Below, in pieces: positions 25,444 through 38,015 of a stretch of DNA of 64,000 bases. Each line of letters begins with the position of its first letter. The first letter of the stretch is position 1. This DNA is from Wolfiporia cocos (lineage: Eukaryota; Basidiomycota; Agaricomycetes; Polyporales; Phaeolaceae): positions 2,232,001 through 2,296,000 of the forward strand of contig JACCLO010000013.1 in the NCBI GenBank assembly GCA_029448655.1, given 5' to 3'. The position numbers and the translations under genes are program-made. Below the pieces are notes generated by a model, which was not told the DNA's origin, ran no database searches, and saw only the letters and a program-made list of their open reading frames with translations.

Positions 25444-25710
25444 TCAGATTCAACGCTACTTCCTCTGCGTGCTAGTCTGGTGTCTCAAGTATTGCGTTAC
25501 CTTGGGACATCACATATTACCAGCGGTCCGACTTGGACGTTAGTACGTACGTCGTAAAATCTGTGACATATATGTACATCTTAAAGTAGCATCTGTTGCT
25601 GTACTTAAGGCATATACATTATACATCTTAAGTAGCATCCAGCGCTACACTTAAGACATATATCTTCATGTCCAGCAAAATCCAATGGAATCCACCGGAC
25701 CAGGGAATTC

Positions 25711-26128
25711 CGGTGTTCATGAGGAAAGTGACATGAAATATAGATTAGTGTTATCTATGTAATAATAAAATCCAGGGCATAACGACTTCATTCATGAACA
25801 CAATCATCTCATCAAAGAGCTGCATAGCAGTTACTGTGATGAAGTTACTTGTGAAATACTGCTCTCAGTGGGTTTGCCTGTTTTGATACAACATCACTGT
25901 TCAAATGTTCATTCCTGTAAAGAGTGTGCTATAGTCAATTTTCTATTGTTAATCCCTAATCCTAATATTCTGTACTGTCTAATCACGAAATATCCCCGCA
26001 CGTGCAGATATACCAAATACGGGCAGTCCGGAAGACGCGTCGCAGTCGCGGTTAGCGGCTACTTAGCGGTGTTCGACTGGCATCTGCTCCTGCTCCCTGC
26101 AAGCTGCACACGCCGCACAGGCCCGAAC
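25711..26128. other. MYO2 upstream region
   Basis: About 420 bp between the foldback element and the myosin start codon. It must hold the remaining promoter; no motif stands out. Confidence 0.5.
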
Positions 26129-29100
26129 ATGCCTGCTGCGAGGTCATCTCAGAGCGCGGAAGCGGCGCGAGCTGCCGCGCTTCAGGCCGAGTTCAACGAG
26201 AAGAAATGGGTGTGGGTACCAGATGACCGGGACGGCTACTTGGCCGGATGGGTGGTGAAGGAGGAGGAGGATATGGGCGAGGTCATGATTGCATCTGGAG
26301 GAGAGGTATGCACCGCCGTTTATAGACTGTAGTATTTACTATACACCATGACAGGTCCGAAGATTACCGCTGTACGCGTTGTCGAAGATGAACCCACCCA
26401 AGTTCGACCGCGTCGATGACATTGCAGACTTGACGTTCCTGAATGAAGCCAGTGTTGTGCACAACCTACGCTTACGATATGGATCAGGGTCGATATATGT
26501 AAGCCTGACATAGAAGTCGTCAGCACGTAACTAATGCACGCGTCAGACATACTCTGGGCTGTTCCTAGTCGCCATCAACCCTTACCAATATCTCCCCTTA
26601 TACTCGGACGCGATAGTCCATCAGTATCGTGGCAAGCGGCGCGATGAGAATCCGCCGCACATTTTCGCTATTGCAGAGCGCGCGTGGATTAACATGGGCG
26701 AGGAACGCGAAAACCAGAGCATTCTGATCACGTACGTATTCGCGATGCCACTATTATCTATCATGCGAATATGAACTGGTTTAGGGGCGAATCTGGAGCC
26801 GGAAAGACCGAGAGTACCAAGAAGGTTATCCAATATCTCGCCGCGATTGCTACGGATACACATCTCCCCCAATCGCCTACTCTCGGTTCCTCATCATCTT
26901 ATAATGCCGTGATGCCCGCAAACGGCCTGCCGCGTAACAGCTCATTCGCAAAGCATACAAAGGCATTATCTACTCACACCACCGGGTCTGGAATTACGGC
27001 CAAGGACCGCCTCGGTTTACTAGAACGTCAGATTCTGCAAGCCAATCCAATCCTCGAGGCTTTCGGCAATGCGCAAACGCAAAGGAACAACAACTCGAGT
27101 CGATTCGGTAAGTTCGTGCGAATCAGCTTCTCGCCGGACGGGAGCATCGCAGGCGCGAATATCGACTGGTACCTCCTGGAGAAGGGTCGGGTCGTAGTGC
27201 GAAGCGAAGCTGAACGGAGCTTCCATGTCTTCTACCAGCTTCTCGAAGGTGGTGGGAGCTTGAAAGGTGATTCTTTGTGAATATATGTGAGCACATCACT
27301 TATTTGTTCTGCAGAGACTTTGCTTCTTGATGGCGGGGTGGAGAACTACGAATATCTCAACAAGAGCCGACGTGAGGTTGATGGAATTGACGACAGAGAG
27401 GAGTGGGCCTTGTTGAAGGTATGTTAATCAGCTAATGCCTCGTGAAGACCATGACGTATTGGATTATTGTCAGAATGCTCTGGACATCGTAGGCTTCACC
27501 GCCACAGAGCAGCTGGAGCTGTTCCGCGTTGTTGCTGCAATTCTTCATGTCGGGAATATTACCATCACCTCTACACGATCAGACGATGCCGTCATGCCAG
27601 ATCCCTCCCAGGCTGAGCGCGTTTGCCACCTACTTGGAATACCCGTGGCGGAGTTCACGCGAGCAGTGTTGCGTCCTCGCTCTTTGGCCGGGAAAGAATG
27701 GGTCACGCAAGCGCGTACGCAGCAACAAGCCCTCGATGAGCTGTCTGCCTTGTGCAAGACACTATACGAGAAGTCCTTCGGCACACTCGTAGATCGGATC
27801 AATCGCGCCTTGGATCGGCCCTCTTCCAAGTCGACATTTATCGGCGTGCTCGATATTGCTGGGTTCGAAATATTCGACACAAACGGATATGAGCAGCTGC
27901 TGATCAATTACACAAATGAAAAGCTCCAGCAATTCTTCAACCACCACATGTTTGTGCTCGAGCAGGAAGAGTACACCCGCGAAGGTATTGATTGGGACTA
28001 CGTCAATTTCGGACTTGATCTACAGCCTACTATTGACCTCATCGAGACGAGCGGCAGCGCAATCGGTATACTCAGTCTGTTGGACGAGGAGTGTATCATG
28101 CCGAAGGCCACTGATCTCACCTTCACGAACAAGCTACACGCGCTATGGGCGAGTGAGCCATTGCCGGGAGAACAGCCGCATCCTGGCACAACAAAGTACG
28201 AGCCAGCGCGCTTTGAACAGGGATTCATCGTACACCATTACGCAGGACGTGTCGAATACCGCACAGATGGGTGGCTGGAGAAAAACAAGGACCCACTGCA
28301 TGACAATCTAACACGCGTCCTGGCTTCTTCATCCGAACGCTACATTGCTGGCCTCTTCGCCGAATATGGCGATACCCCTTCTGTCGTAGCCGGCCAGGTT
28401 AATGCTTTGTCGATTGGCAAGAAGCGCATCACGAAGAAGGGTGCGTTCCGGACCGTTGGGCATCGGCATAAGGAACACCTTGCGGGTCTAATGGCGCAAC
28501 TTCAGGCAACGCAGCCGCACTTCGTGCGCTGTATTGTGCCTAATACGCATAAGAAGCCCGGGCGGGTGGACGTCCCACTTGTACTCGATCAATTGCGCTG
28601 CAACGGTGTGCTCGAGGGTATCCGCATTGCGCGCCTGGGTTACCCCAACCGGCTCCCGTTCGTTGAATTTCGACAGCGGTATGAAGTGCTCACGCCCGGT
28701 ATTATACCTAAGGGGTATATGGACGGCAGAAAGGCGTGTCTGCGCATGGTTGATGCGCTCGAGCTAGACAAGGCAAACTTCAGGATTGGTACTTCCAAGA
28801 TCTTTTTCAAGGCCGGGGTACTCGCCGAGCTCGAGGAACGCAGAGACGCTCTGCTCTTCGATGTATTCTCGCGACTGCAGGCTGTCGCACGCAAATGGAC
28901 TGCTCGCCGACAAATGAAGAAAATTCTGAACCGTGCGATAGCCGTACGGGCTATCCAGCGGAATGCTCGAGTCTACGGAGAACTCAGGGACTGGCCTTGG
29001 TGGCAGCTATATACAAGAGTGAGCATTTGCGAGGTGACGTAGTAGTGTGATTGCTCATTAGTCCATGCAGGTGCGCCCTCTCCTTGCGGCCACGCGCAAC

Positions 29101-32100
29101 GATGACGAGCTCCGGAAGAAGGAAGCAGAGCTTGCGCTTATCAAAGAGCGCGCCGAGCACGATCAGCGCGAGAAGGAAGCCCTGGAGAGCTTGAAGATGC
29201 ACCTAGAGGCCGAGAAGAGCAAGGTAGAGGATGAGCTGATGGCCGAACGCGCGCTCGGTCTGGACAAAGATGCGCTTCTCGACCGGAGCAAGAAGCGTGA
29301 AGCAGAATTGGAAGAAGAGGTCGCTGCGCTACAAGTAGATCTCGATACGCTTGATTCTCAGCTCGATCGAGCTCTCAAGCTCCAGAAGGAGAGCGAAGAA
29401 AAGCACGAGACCCTCCGGCAGGCCTTCGACCAAGCTGCTGAGCACCTCGTCCGACTGGAAACCGAACAGCAGGAATGGGAGCAGAGGGAGATCCAATTGA
29501 ACGATCACCTTGATCTCGCTCAGGAAGAGATTGATGCATTGAAGACAGAGAGGGACGAACTGCAGAAGCAAAGCGAGGAGTTGAGAAGCCTGGTAGCGCA
29601 ACGCGAGGAGGATCTCTCCCGCGTCAAAGAGCGGATGGATGCCACATTCTCCGACTTGGATGGGAAACTAGCCACTGAAGTCAAGAACAGGTGATTGTTC
29701 TTGTATGCTTCCGGTGATGACAGATCTAATCCACAATCTAGAGATGTACTACGTGAGAAGGCCGATAGTTTGGAAGAGGACGCTCGCCAGGCTAAAGAGC
29801 AGCTCGCCGAAATGGCGAGAACGGCCACCGATTACTCCAACATGATCAAGAGGAAAGAAGAGGAAGCGGACAGCCTTTCTTCTCAGCTGGCCGCGTCCAA
29901 GGCCGAGCATAGCCGTCTTCTGAAGCAGATAACGGAGCTCGAAGCACGAATAGCTACCTCGATGGGGGAGCTCGAGGCATATCACAGCGATCGCAAGCGC
30001 GATGCTGCAGCACAGTCCAAGTTGCAGAACGAGCTTGATGAATTGCGCGCGCTGCTGGCGGCAAAGACTTCCGAGGAGACTCGACGAACCGAGGTGGAGA
30101 ACAGCAAAGAGCAGGAGCTTGCTAACCTGCGTTCTCGAGTAGCGAGTCTTAATGAGGAGCTGGACAATGTCCGTCGTATTGGGGCAGAGACGCAGCAGAA
30201 ACTGAAGGTTGACCTCGACACTCTCGTGCGAGAGCATGAGTCGTTGCGGCAAAGCCATAGGTCTCTGTCCGATCAGGAACGTGTGGCAAAGGAGCAGCTC
30301 AAGAAGACGGAGGATTCGCTTTATGATGCGGAGAAGTCGAGACGTACGCTCGAGTCCGAACTACAAATGATTCGCTCTCGGCAGATCGATACGGACGGTC
30401 AGCTTGCAGAAATGCAGAAAGCGAAAGAGGTGAGAATCTGTTATGCGCTGGTAAAGAGCGTTATTGATGACTCCAATGTGTTGAAGGCTCTTGAAAGGCA
30501 GCTTGCAACTGCCCAGTCGCGGTACAAAGATTTCGAGGATGTCGTGCTGCAGCTGGAGCGCGACAAAGCCGCTCACGACCGACAGCTAGAAGCCGTCAAG
30601 AAAGAACGCGACGAGGAAGCAGCGAAGCGTACCAAGCTTGAGAAATCGCTATCGACACAGAAGGCTGAAATTAGCAGGTTGAAGGAGGTAAACGTCAAAC
30701 TCGACCGAGAGCTCAATAAGGCGCTCTCTGAACTCAAAGCTCGCGATTGGGAAGTCAAACAACTGGAGGCCAAGCAGGATAAGACTATCGTCGAACACGT
30801 TCATGTACTGGAGGAGGCAAAGCGCGTCACCGATCGTCAGCTACAAGTGGCGCAGGGTGAGCTGCAGAGTATGCAGGCTTACGTACGCTCCCTGGAGAAG
30901 GCGAAGAATCGCTTCATGACTGAGGCTGAAGATCTCGCGCGAGAGAAAGAACACGAACAGGTCGAGCTTCGTGCCAAGGACAAGCGGATCCGTGCTGAGG
31001 AAGAGAAGGCAATCCGCGCCCTTGCAAGCCTCGAGAACGAAAAGCGAGCGAGAGAAGCTGCCGAAATCCATGTTAAGAGGTTGCAGAATGAACTTCAGAC
31101 TCAGCAGACGCAAACTGCGGATGTGATGCAGCAGCTGGCCATGGTTCAGAAGGCGAAAGACAATCTCGACCTCGAACTTACACGACTTGCAGACGAGGGT
31201 GACACGCCCAACTCGGCTGTGAAACTCCAGAGACAACACGAAGCTCGCATTGTTCAGCTCGAGAATCAGTTGGAAGAGGCTGAGATGGCGAAGAATACTG
31301 CGATTCGCATAAAGGACCACGTCGATCGCCAGCATGCGGAAATTCGTCGCCTTATTATGAGCAGCGGTCCCAAGGATGACGCATTCCGAACGCGCTTGCT
31401 GAAGGAACTGGAGCTCGCGGACGAAGAGTTGGAGCGAGAGATGTCTATGCGCGCTCTGCAGACCCGGCAAACCACAGGACCTGATGGACGTTCTTCTGGT
31501 GCCACGACACCAACAAAACGTTCCTTGGCTAACGGTTCTACACGCATACGCGTCGACTCTAAACCTGATGTGCCGCGCAGCTCGGAGAAACAAGCGCAGG
31601 TCAATGCACTCAAGCATCAAGTGCAAGTCTTGGAAATCCAAATGGCTGCGTCAATGCGTGTCCGTCAGTATCTCGAAGCCTCGCTGCGAGATATGACAGC
31701 AGAACTGCGCGACAGTGATGGATCGAAGCAGTCTCTGGAGAATTACCGTGCTCGCCTTGCCCGAGAGAACGCGCGCCTTGCTGAGCTATTGGAGGATGAA
31801 GCCGAGGCAAGGAGGAATGCGGAGGCTGCCCAACTCAGTGGTGTCCAAGCCATGTGGGACAAGTTCCAGAATACCATCGTAGAGGAACGCGAGAGTTATT
31901 CGCGCTTAGAGGAATCTCGGAAGGCCTTGGTAGGTGCTTGCGTGCTATGTATCAGTGAAACGATGGTTGAGCTCGAGGACAGCTCATTCAGCAGCGTGCA
32001 GCCAGCATTGAACTCGAGGATCAACGGCGCCAAGTACAAGAGTTAATGGTAGCCAAAATGCAGATGCAGACCGAGATTGCTGATTTGAAAGATCGTCTGG

Positions 32101-34057
32101 AAGTCGAGTTCGTTGCTAAGAACGAGGAGATCAGTTGAGTCTCCTTGCATTCATTTGCGGCCGTGATTGTACTCATCACCTTGAAGACGCGAAACGCCAG
32201 CTGCAGATGAAGCTACAGGAACTGGAGATCTCATCATCTTCAATGACTACGATCCACTCAGGTATCAATTTGTCTAAATGGGATTGTGCCCTAGTGCATT
32301 CTGAGCGCCATGATGTACAGAATTGCAAGAAGCTGTCGAGGCGTATAAGATCAAGACTGACTCATATATTAAGAAAGCGGAGGAAGCCGAGATCGCCAAA
32401 GCAAAGATTGCTCGTTCTGAAGCGCACGGTAAGTAGCAGTCAGGGGCAAATTTAACGTTATGTCTGAGAGTTGAGTTTTAGCACGGAGGGCTCTTGCTGA
32501 TGCCGAGAAGGCGCATACTGATGTCGTCGCCGAAAAGAATGCGCTTGAAGCGGCTGTTCGCGATGCGGAGGCTCGAGTACGAGACTTGGAAACCCGCCTT
32601 GATGAAGAGAACCGCGAGTCATCCGATCTCGAACTGCTCCGGCAACGGCTTGCCGAGGGGATGGAGGATGAGCGGAAGCAGCATCAACAAGAATTGGCAG
32701 AACGGGACTTCACAGCAGACCAGACCCGCAAGAAGTACCAGGGTGCGCCTTATCACCAGCTTGTGTGAAGTCATCGCCGCTGAATCTTCTTTGTAGCGGA
32801 ACTTGCGCAATTGAGTGAAGGTACGCAATGGTACCATCGCGACTTGGATCCTGACTGAAAACGTGTTGGTGCAATCTTTAGAGCTTCAATCACAGCGCGA
32901 TACCATGAGTCGCCTGCGCGAGGACAACCGCAAGATCCGCTCCGACTACGACGAGCTTCAGTTACGTTATGATGAGGAAGTCTACAATGGCGGCTCGTGG
33001 AAGAAGGACAAAGAGCGTCTGGAGACCAAGATTCAAGATCTTACCAAGGCGTACGAAGCTTCGACGGCAGCACAGGCAGAACAGCAATCTCAAATTGTCT
33101 CGCTGCATTCGCAAGTCCGCGAGCTCCGCAGCGTGCTCAACGACGCCGAGGCAGACCGTGCGCTATTGCAGAAGGCACGGCGTGCGCTGCAGGCAGAACT
33201 AGAAGCCATCAAGCTTGACTCTGTTGACACAAGCAAGCTCTCCTCAGATACTGAGCTTCAGAGACTTCGACTTGAGAAGCAGGACCTCGAGCGTGCGTTG
33301 GAGGAGCAGAACGACCGCGTCACGATGGCGTTCGAGCGCATGAAGAAGGCGGAAGGTTATGCTAATGAATGTCAGATTGAGCTGGGCAAAGTCAGAGTGG
33401 AGAATTCAGAGCTTGACAAGCTGAATGTACGTGCACTCATTCGCAGCGGCATCCCAATATTGACGGCCAGTTGACTGCAGGCAAACCTCGAGAAACAGAT
33501 TAAAGAGCTGAATGTCCGGATTGTGGATCTGGAGACTCGCTCATTGAACTCCCCTCGACCGTCAGCGACAACATCACGACGTCTGGAAAGCAGGATCGAG
33601 GAGCTGACGAACCAGCTTCAGCAAAGCTCTAAGGACAGCTCGCGCCTGCACCGTAGCGTAGACAAGACTGCGCGTGACGCTAGATTCCAGCTCGCCGAAG
33701 CTGAGCGCCAGAAAGCCAGAATGGAAGACGAGGTGAGGTCCTACGAAGCCAAGATCGTAGAGATGCGGAAAACCATGGATGATCTTGTAAGCATAATGTG
33801 TTCAAATCTACCACGCACGATCACTCAGTGATGACCCCAGCAAACCTCTGAGAACAACCTGCAGCTAGAGAAGCGGCGGGCCGAACGCGAGGCTGCTGAC
33901 GCCAAACAGAAGGCACTTAAGTACGTTTATCCTAGTTGTTTTTGAAGTCGGTCGCTCACTGTCAGCCTGTAGCCTCGAGCGAGAGGTCGAACGGCTGAGA
34001 AGTCGTCTGGAACGACCGTCTTCAGCTGCTCTGGGGTCCCCTGTTCCACGCAAATGA
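26129..34057 (+). CDS. MYO2: Conventional myosin II heavy chain
   Basis: Eighteen exons: 26129-26305, 26355-26498, 26547-26731, 26785-27266, 27315-27418, 27474-29018, 29071-29690, 29742-30429, 30487-31929, 31992-32133, 32187-32261, 32321-32428, 32482-32742, 32797-32820, 32882-33426, 33481-33786, 33841-33920 and 33973-34057, about 2337 aa. It is the actin motor of the cytokinetic ring and septation. Order: SH3-like N-terminus (KKWVWVPDD); motor with P-loop [10 protein letters not shown] near residue 170 and switch II/relay LDIAGFEIF; converter and neck with an IQ-like segment ([16 protein letters not shown]); [14 protein letters not shown] head-tail junction; then about 1,400 residues of heptad-rich coiled coil. 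All junctions keep phase. The 57-nt intron at 30430-30486 is in frame and could be retained. The tail is longer than yeast Myo2/Myo1, as is usual in basidiomycetes. Confidence 0.95.
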
Positions 34058-34480
34058 TCTGATTATACGACCAACGATTAGCGTTATGATTCCTTATGAT
34101 GCCGCGCCACGAGCCTGACGACTTTGCATTTGTTTAAGTACTACACTACACACTGTTGTATCATTATTTCCCGGACGCTGTCGTACTCACCTGCTTTCTT
34201 GGCTCGAGTACCCCCCCTGATATCTGCGATACGTGATATTACGCTCTTTAAGGGACGTGTATGTACGCTGCACATATGTTTATTGCCATTGGGATGGATT
34301 ATTATTTCTACGGTGTACGAGGATGAGGATACACCACCGCATCGGGCGCCTAGGACGGAGTCTGGGACTCATCAGACCGGCAGTTTCCGAAACTGCACAG
34401 TTTGAGCTCAGCCACACCGATCGCAGTCGCGGTTACCGACGGGCCCGCACCGTAACGCCGAGCAAGACATCTGGCCCGCC

Positions 34481-34945
34481 ATGGTACGTCCCAAACTCGT
34501 AGCTGTGCTGGCGGAGGGGCTCATTATGCTCCTGCATGCTACTAGCCCAAGGAAATCCGCGATATAAAGGAGTTCATCGCACTCGCGAACAGGAAAGATG
34601 CCACACGTGAGTGATGCCATAGTCCGGTTACGCTCACGCAGTGTTAACGCAGTGCTCGATTCTCGTCCTTGCTGCTGAATGCGACATGGTATGAATATAT
34701 AGAGGCGAGGATCAAGAAGACTGCTCCTCGGGTAGCGGGTGGCAAGACGCGCACGAAGTTCAAGCTTCGCTGCTCGCGCTACTTGTACACGCTTTCCGTT
34801 GATGACAAGGAGAAGGCGGACAAGCTGCAGCAGAGCCTCCCCCCAGGTATGCATACTGTCCATGAAATTCATCCTCATTTATGCACCTTGTTATCGCTCA
34901 GGTCTCACCGTTGTTGAGATCAAGAAGGCACCAAAAAAGAAGTAG
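34481..34945 (+). CDS. RPL38: 60S ribosomal protein L38 (eL38)
   Basis: Four exons: 34481-34483, 34546-34606, 34703-34846 and 34902-34945, giving 83 aa. eL38 is a small surface protein of the large ribosomal subunit. The protein begins [20 protein letters not shown] and continues with [22 protein letters not shown] and [15 protein letters not shown], all family hallmarks; the C-terminus KKAPKKK is basic. The first coding exon is only the ATG, followed at once by a GTACGT donor, a common layout in fungal ribosomal protein genes. The longest intron (34607-34701) contains a misleading open frame. It lies 423 bp downstream of MYO2 on the same strand. Confidence 0.95.
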
Positions 34946-35260
34946 ACCAGCAGATCGCGTTTACTTCTGTCGTGACGGGTCTCTGCTTTCAGCCTTTGGG
35001 CATGGCGCGCGGGCGTCGGGCGTCTTACGGGAATGTATGCTCCAGGCCAGCTATTTTATGCATGCAGCGCGCCGCGGCGCACTGTCCATCTGTATCATTA
35101 TGACATCGCATTGGATCAGAAACGCTGCTACCCCAAGCTGCACGCTCGGGAGATCCTTGAACGAATCTGAACCCGTGAGTTGCACTACGCCCCAGTTACT
35201 GCTATGCACTGTCGCCTGGATTGTGTTTTGCGCGCTTCCGGTGTCGGGCGCAGGCTGTGG

Positions 35261-37465
35261 CTATCGGAGAGCTCGTATGATTGCTAGCAAGGCGCACAGT
35301 CCGATCAGTACTACTGACACGATGTGTAACGAGCGCATTATATGAGGCTTCCACCGCTGAATCTGACTCCTTTTCGGGTGCGTATCGTGTTCTGCCCCTG
35401 CGCCATCCAATACGCCCTCCTCTATGTCTATATTCGTTGATTGTGGTACTATGATGAGGTCAAGGGCTGCTTCCACAACATGTCTGCCATCGAGGAAAGA
35501 CAGAGGGACGAGGTTAAGCAGGTAGAGTGATAGGTTTACCATTTGAGCATATCTAAGTGCCGCTCGTCAATGCCGTGCTTTCAATCAGTGAACAGGCCCC
35601 CGAGCGGACGCTTACCCCATAATCGCATCAAGTATGCTGGGGAGGGTAACTGGCGAGTAACGCCAGCGAGGAGCCCATTTGCTCACCTCCACTAATCATC
35701 CACATGCAGAACGCTCAGCATAAGCGAAGGGACACCAAGACCGAGTGCAACGCACCCTCCTCAAGAATCTCCGACCTTGGCCCGCGCCAGACGACGACGC
35801 GCTCCGCAGGGTCGTGTGTCCACGGTGGAGGACGCACCGCCAGGCGCACGAGCGCCTCGTCCGCGCGCGGGTGCACGCACACATGGTGCGCGCCACAGTC
35901 CGCCGCGGCCGCACAGCGCCGCGCGTCCGCCCCGCCGAGAAAGGGGAGCGGGTCCGCGCAGCGCTCCATCCGAGCGGGCTCTGCGGCCACAAAACAGGCC
36001 AGCTCGGGGCTTGCGGTGGTGGCACAGCACGCGGCCGGCTGTTCTGCGAGGTGTTGGGCGGAATGGGTCAGTCGCGCGAGGGAGGCTGTGGCGCGGACTT
36101 ACCTTCGAACCAGGGGCGCTGGGCACACCAGCCGAGGCTGTCCTGCATGTCAGAGGCGGGAGGCTGCAGCAGGAGGGTCGGCCAGGATGGCTCGGTCAGG
36201 GGCTCGTCGTCGACGTGGGTTATGATCGAGCCTACGGGCAGGTGCGCCTGCAGCGGCGAGTGCTATATCATAGGTGGCAGGCATGGTCAGCGTATGCGCT
36301 GTATGCTCGCAACGGCCAGCAGCTACCTCCTCGACCGCTACGACGACGGCACCCCACGCGCCGACGTCCGCGTAGCCAAACAGCGCGTGTAGCGGGACCC
36401 GCGCGAGGACAATAAGGGCGAGCCAGAGCGCAAGGTTGTGGAACGCGCCGGCGGAAGCGATACGCAGGCGGGCGCGTGCCGGGCGCGAGGAGACGGCGGC
36501 GGTGGGGAGGGAGACGAACGCGGAGGGGATGAGGAGCGTGAGGGAGGCGCCGGTGGAGAGGACGGGGATGGATTCGCTGTAGGCGTGTGTTATTTAGTGG
36601 ATGCATTCAGTAGGACGAGACAAAACGTTGGTAGGAGCAGTCCTATATTTGGCTTCTGCGCCGTTGTGACACAGAAGGGCGCACTAGAGGGGCAAACATG
36701 AAAATCCGCCAGGGAGTGTGGCATTGCGGCTAGCGGTTGGAACTATGAGTCGTTTTACGATTTGGGGTCGCATCATGCACGTATCTGCTCATCATCGTAC
36801 AAAGCACGAAATTCACGTACATTGCGGCTGCGAACGCGTGACCTGCTTCATGGAACACTTGACTACTGAGTAAAGTGAAGAGCAGGATCGGAAGGTGTGC
36901 CAAGGGAACAGTGACACCGGGGATCTACGCAAGGTTCGGGAATGGATCTTACAATCAGCTGGAATCCGCACTGAAGCGTCCAAGAAGGGGAACATGGATG
37001 TGATGGCAGGCGTGCACTTACGATCAACTGCAGAGGCGTGTCATAGTTTCGAGCATAATCAGAACCAGAGGGGGGGATTTCAGGAGAAAGATCTCTTTTC
37101 CCAAGCTGTGCGCTCGTATTGTGTGCGCTTGAATGAGACATGGTCATCTGGAACGTAGTAAAGACTAGCAGCCCAAGTGCAGTGCCCAAGCCAAGCACGC
37201 CGGCGACACTGCCGGCGTCATAGATCCGTCTGTGCTTGGTGCGGTCACCGTTGCGACGAGAGAAGTGATTGTTCAGAGCGGTAGTGGATACGCGCAAGTG
37301 AACGCCCTGGAGGGAGACCTCGGTGCGCGTGGCAGAGGTGAGCGCGAGGGGAAGGACGGTGCGCGACGAGCGGCGAAGGGAGAAGCGGTGCACAAGGTGA
37401 AGGCAAACCCAGAGCACGCAGGTCCACACGATGAGAGATTTTATTTCGTCGGCGAGGGGACCCAT
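35261..37465 (-). CDS. Site-2 protease (intramembrane zinc metalloprotease)
   Basis: Seven exons: 37022-37465, 36821-36924, 36327-36576, 36103-36262, 35756-36043, 35616-35691 and 35261-35552, giving 537 aa. Site-2 proteases cut membrane-anchored transcription factors, classically SREBP in sterol and hypoxia responses (Stp1 in Cryptococcus). The zinc-binding HEAGH is near residue 173 in a hydrophobic segment (VTVPLAHLPILLF before it). The third ligand motif LDG is near residue 462 (NLVPLSFLDGRHV). Between them is a PDZ-like, Cys-rich luminal stretch (GWC, CGAHHVCV). Several other hydrophobic segments are present, and the C-terminus ends in a membrane segment. Splice phases agree throughout. 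Divergent from SPF1. Confidence 0.92.
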
Positions 37466-38015
37466 GATGGAGCAATCCGTTGTCTCTTCTAGCTCTGTTA
37501 ATAGACCATGCCCACTACAGCTAACTGGCCGTGCGACTCAGCGGCAGACAGATGCAGAATGCAATGTACAAGCGTGGCTGGTCTATAACAAGCTCTGGGC
37601 AGCGTTCAGCAAGGCATCCAGTTCAGAGGTGGCTGAGATATCCTCTGCCGCCGCATTAAAGGATCGATCGGACGATGCAACACAGACAAGCGCGTATACG
37701 TGGATGGGGATTATGTAAGCATGGTCGTTCGCGCGTTGCGGTGTAGTTTTCGACGAGTATTCGGCGGGAGTAATGCCAGGAGCTGCTTGTTTATCTAAGA
37801 TCCTGATTATAATCAACGGACCAGTTCGTAAGGGTCGAATGACAATATCAATCCGGGCGTGATGCCACGCGCTCCGTGCCACGCAGCCACGGCCAAAGTG
37901 GCTCAGGCGCCGGTCCCTGCATGCGCTAACGCACCACCACCATCCCTCAGGCCAAATCTAAGGTGCCAGTTCGCCAACCTCGCCTGCTCGCTCGTGGCAG
38001 CACACTACGCCCAAC
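37466..38015. promoter_or_regulatory. Divergent intergenic region, site-2 protease / SPF1
   Basis: About 550 bp between two start codons facing apart. It must contain both promoters and the SPF1 5' leader. No specific motif is claimed. The pairing of two ER/Golgi membrane genes may be chance. Confidence 0.45.

Larger units (their letters stand above)
25145..25568. mobile_element. 424-bp MITE with TGTCACAGAT termini
   Basis: Starts TGTCACAGATATT and ends, in complement, TGTCACAGATTTT (12 of 13 match). It is flanked by TATAT on both sides (25140-25144 and 25569-25573), a probable 5-bp target duplication, although the site is low complexity. It interrupts the right arm of the larger foldback element, which is continuous on either side. 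It contains double-hairpin copy 10 and a tRNA-like module, both on the minus strand. There is no coding capacity. Confidence 0.8.
22027..25710. mobile_element. 3.7-kb foldback element with nested insertions
   Basis: The left arm (22027-22296) and right arm (25003-25710) are inverted copies. Both outer ends read GAATTCCCTGG inward, followed by GGTGGATTC, GCTGGACATGAAGATAT and three to four short units of the form CTTAAG...CTTAAG separated by TATATGC-type spacers. Inner parts share CACTGAAGTACTGAAGTAGATGC. The right arm is longer because a 424-bp MITE (25145-25568) sits inside it. Between the arms lie an LTR-like segment, a small foldback, three double hairpins and a tRNA-like module. No transposase frame is present. 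A target duplication could not be identified. Confidence 0.75.
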
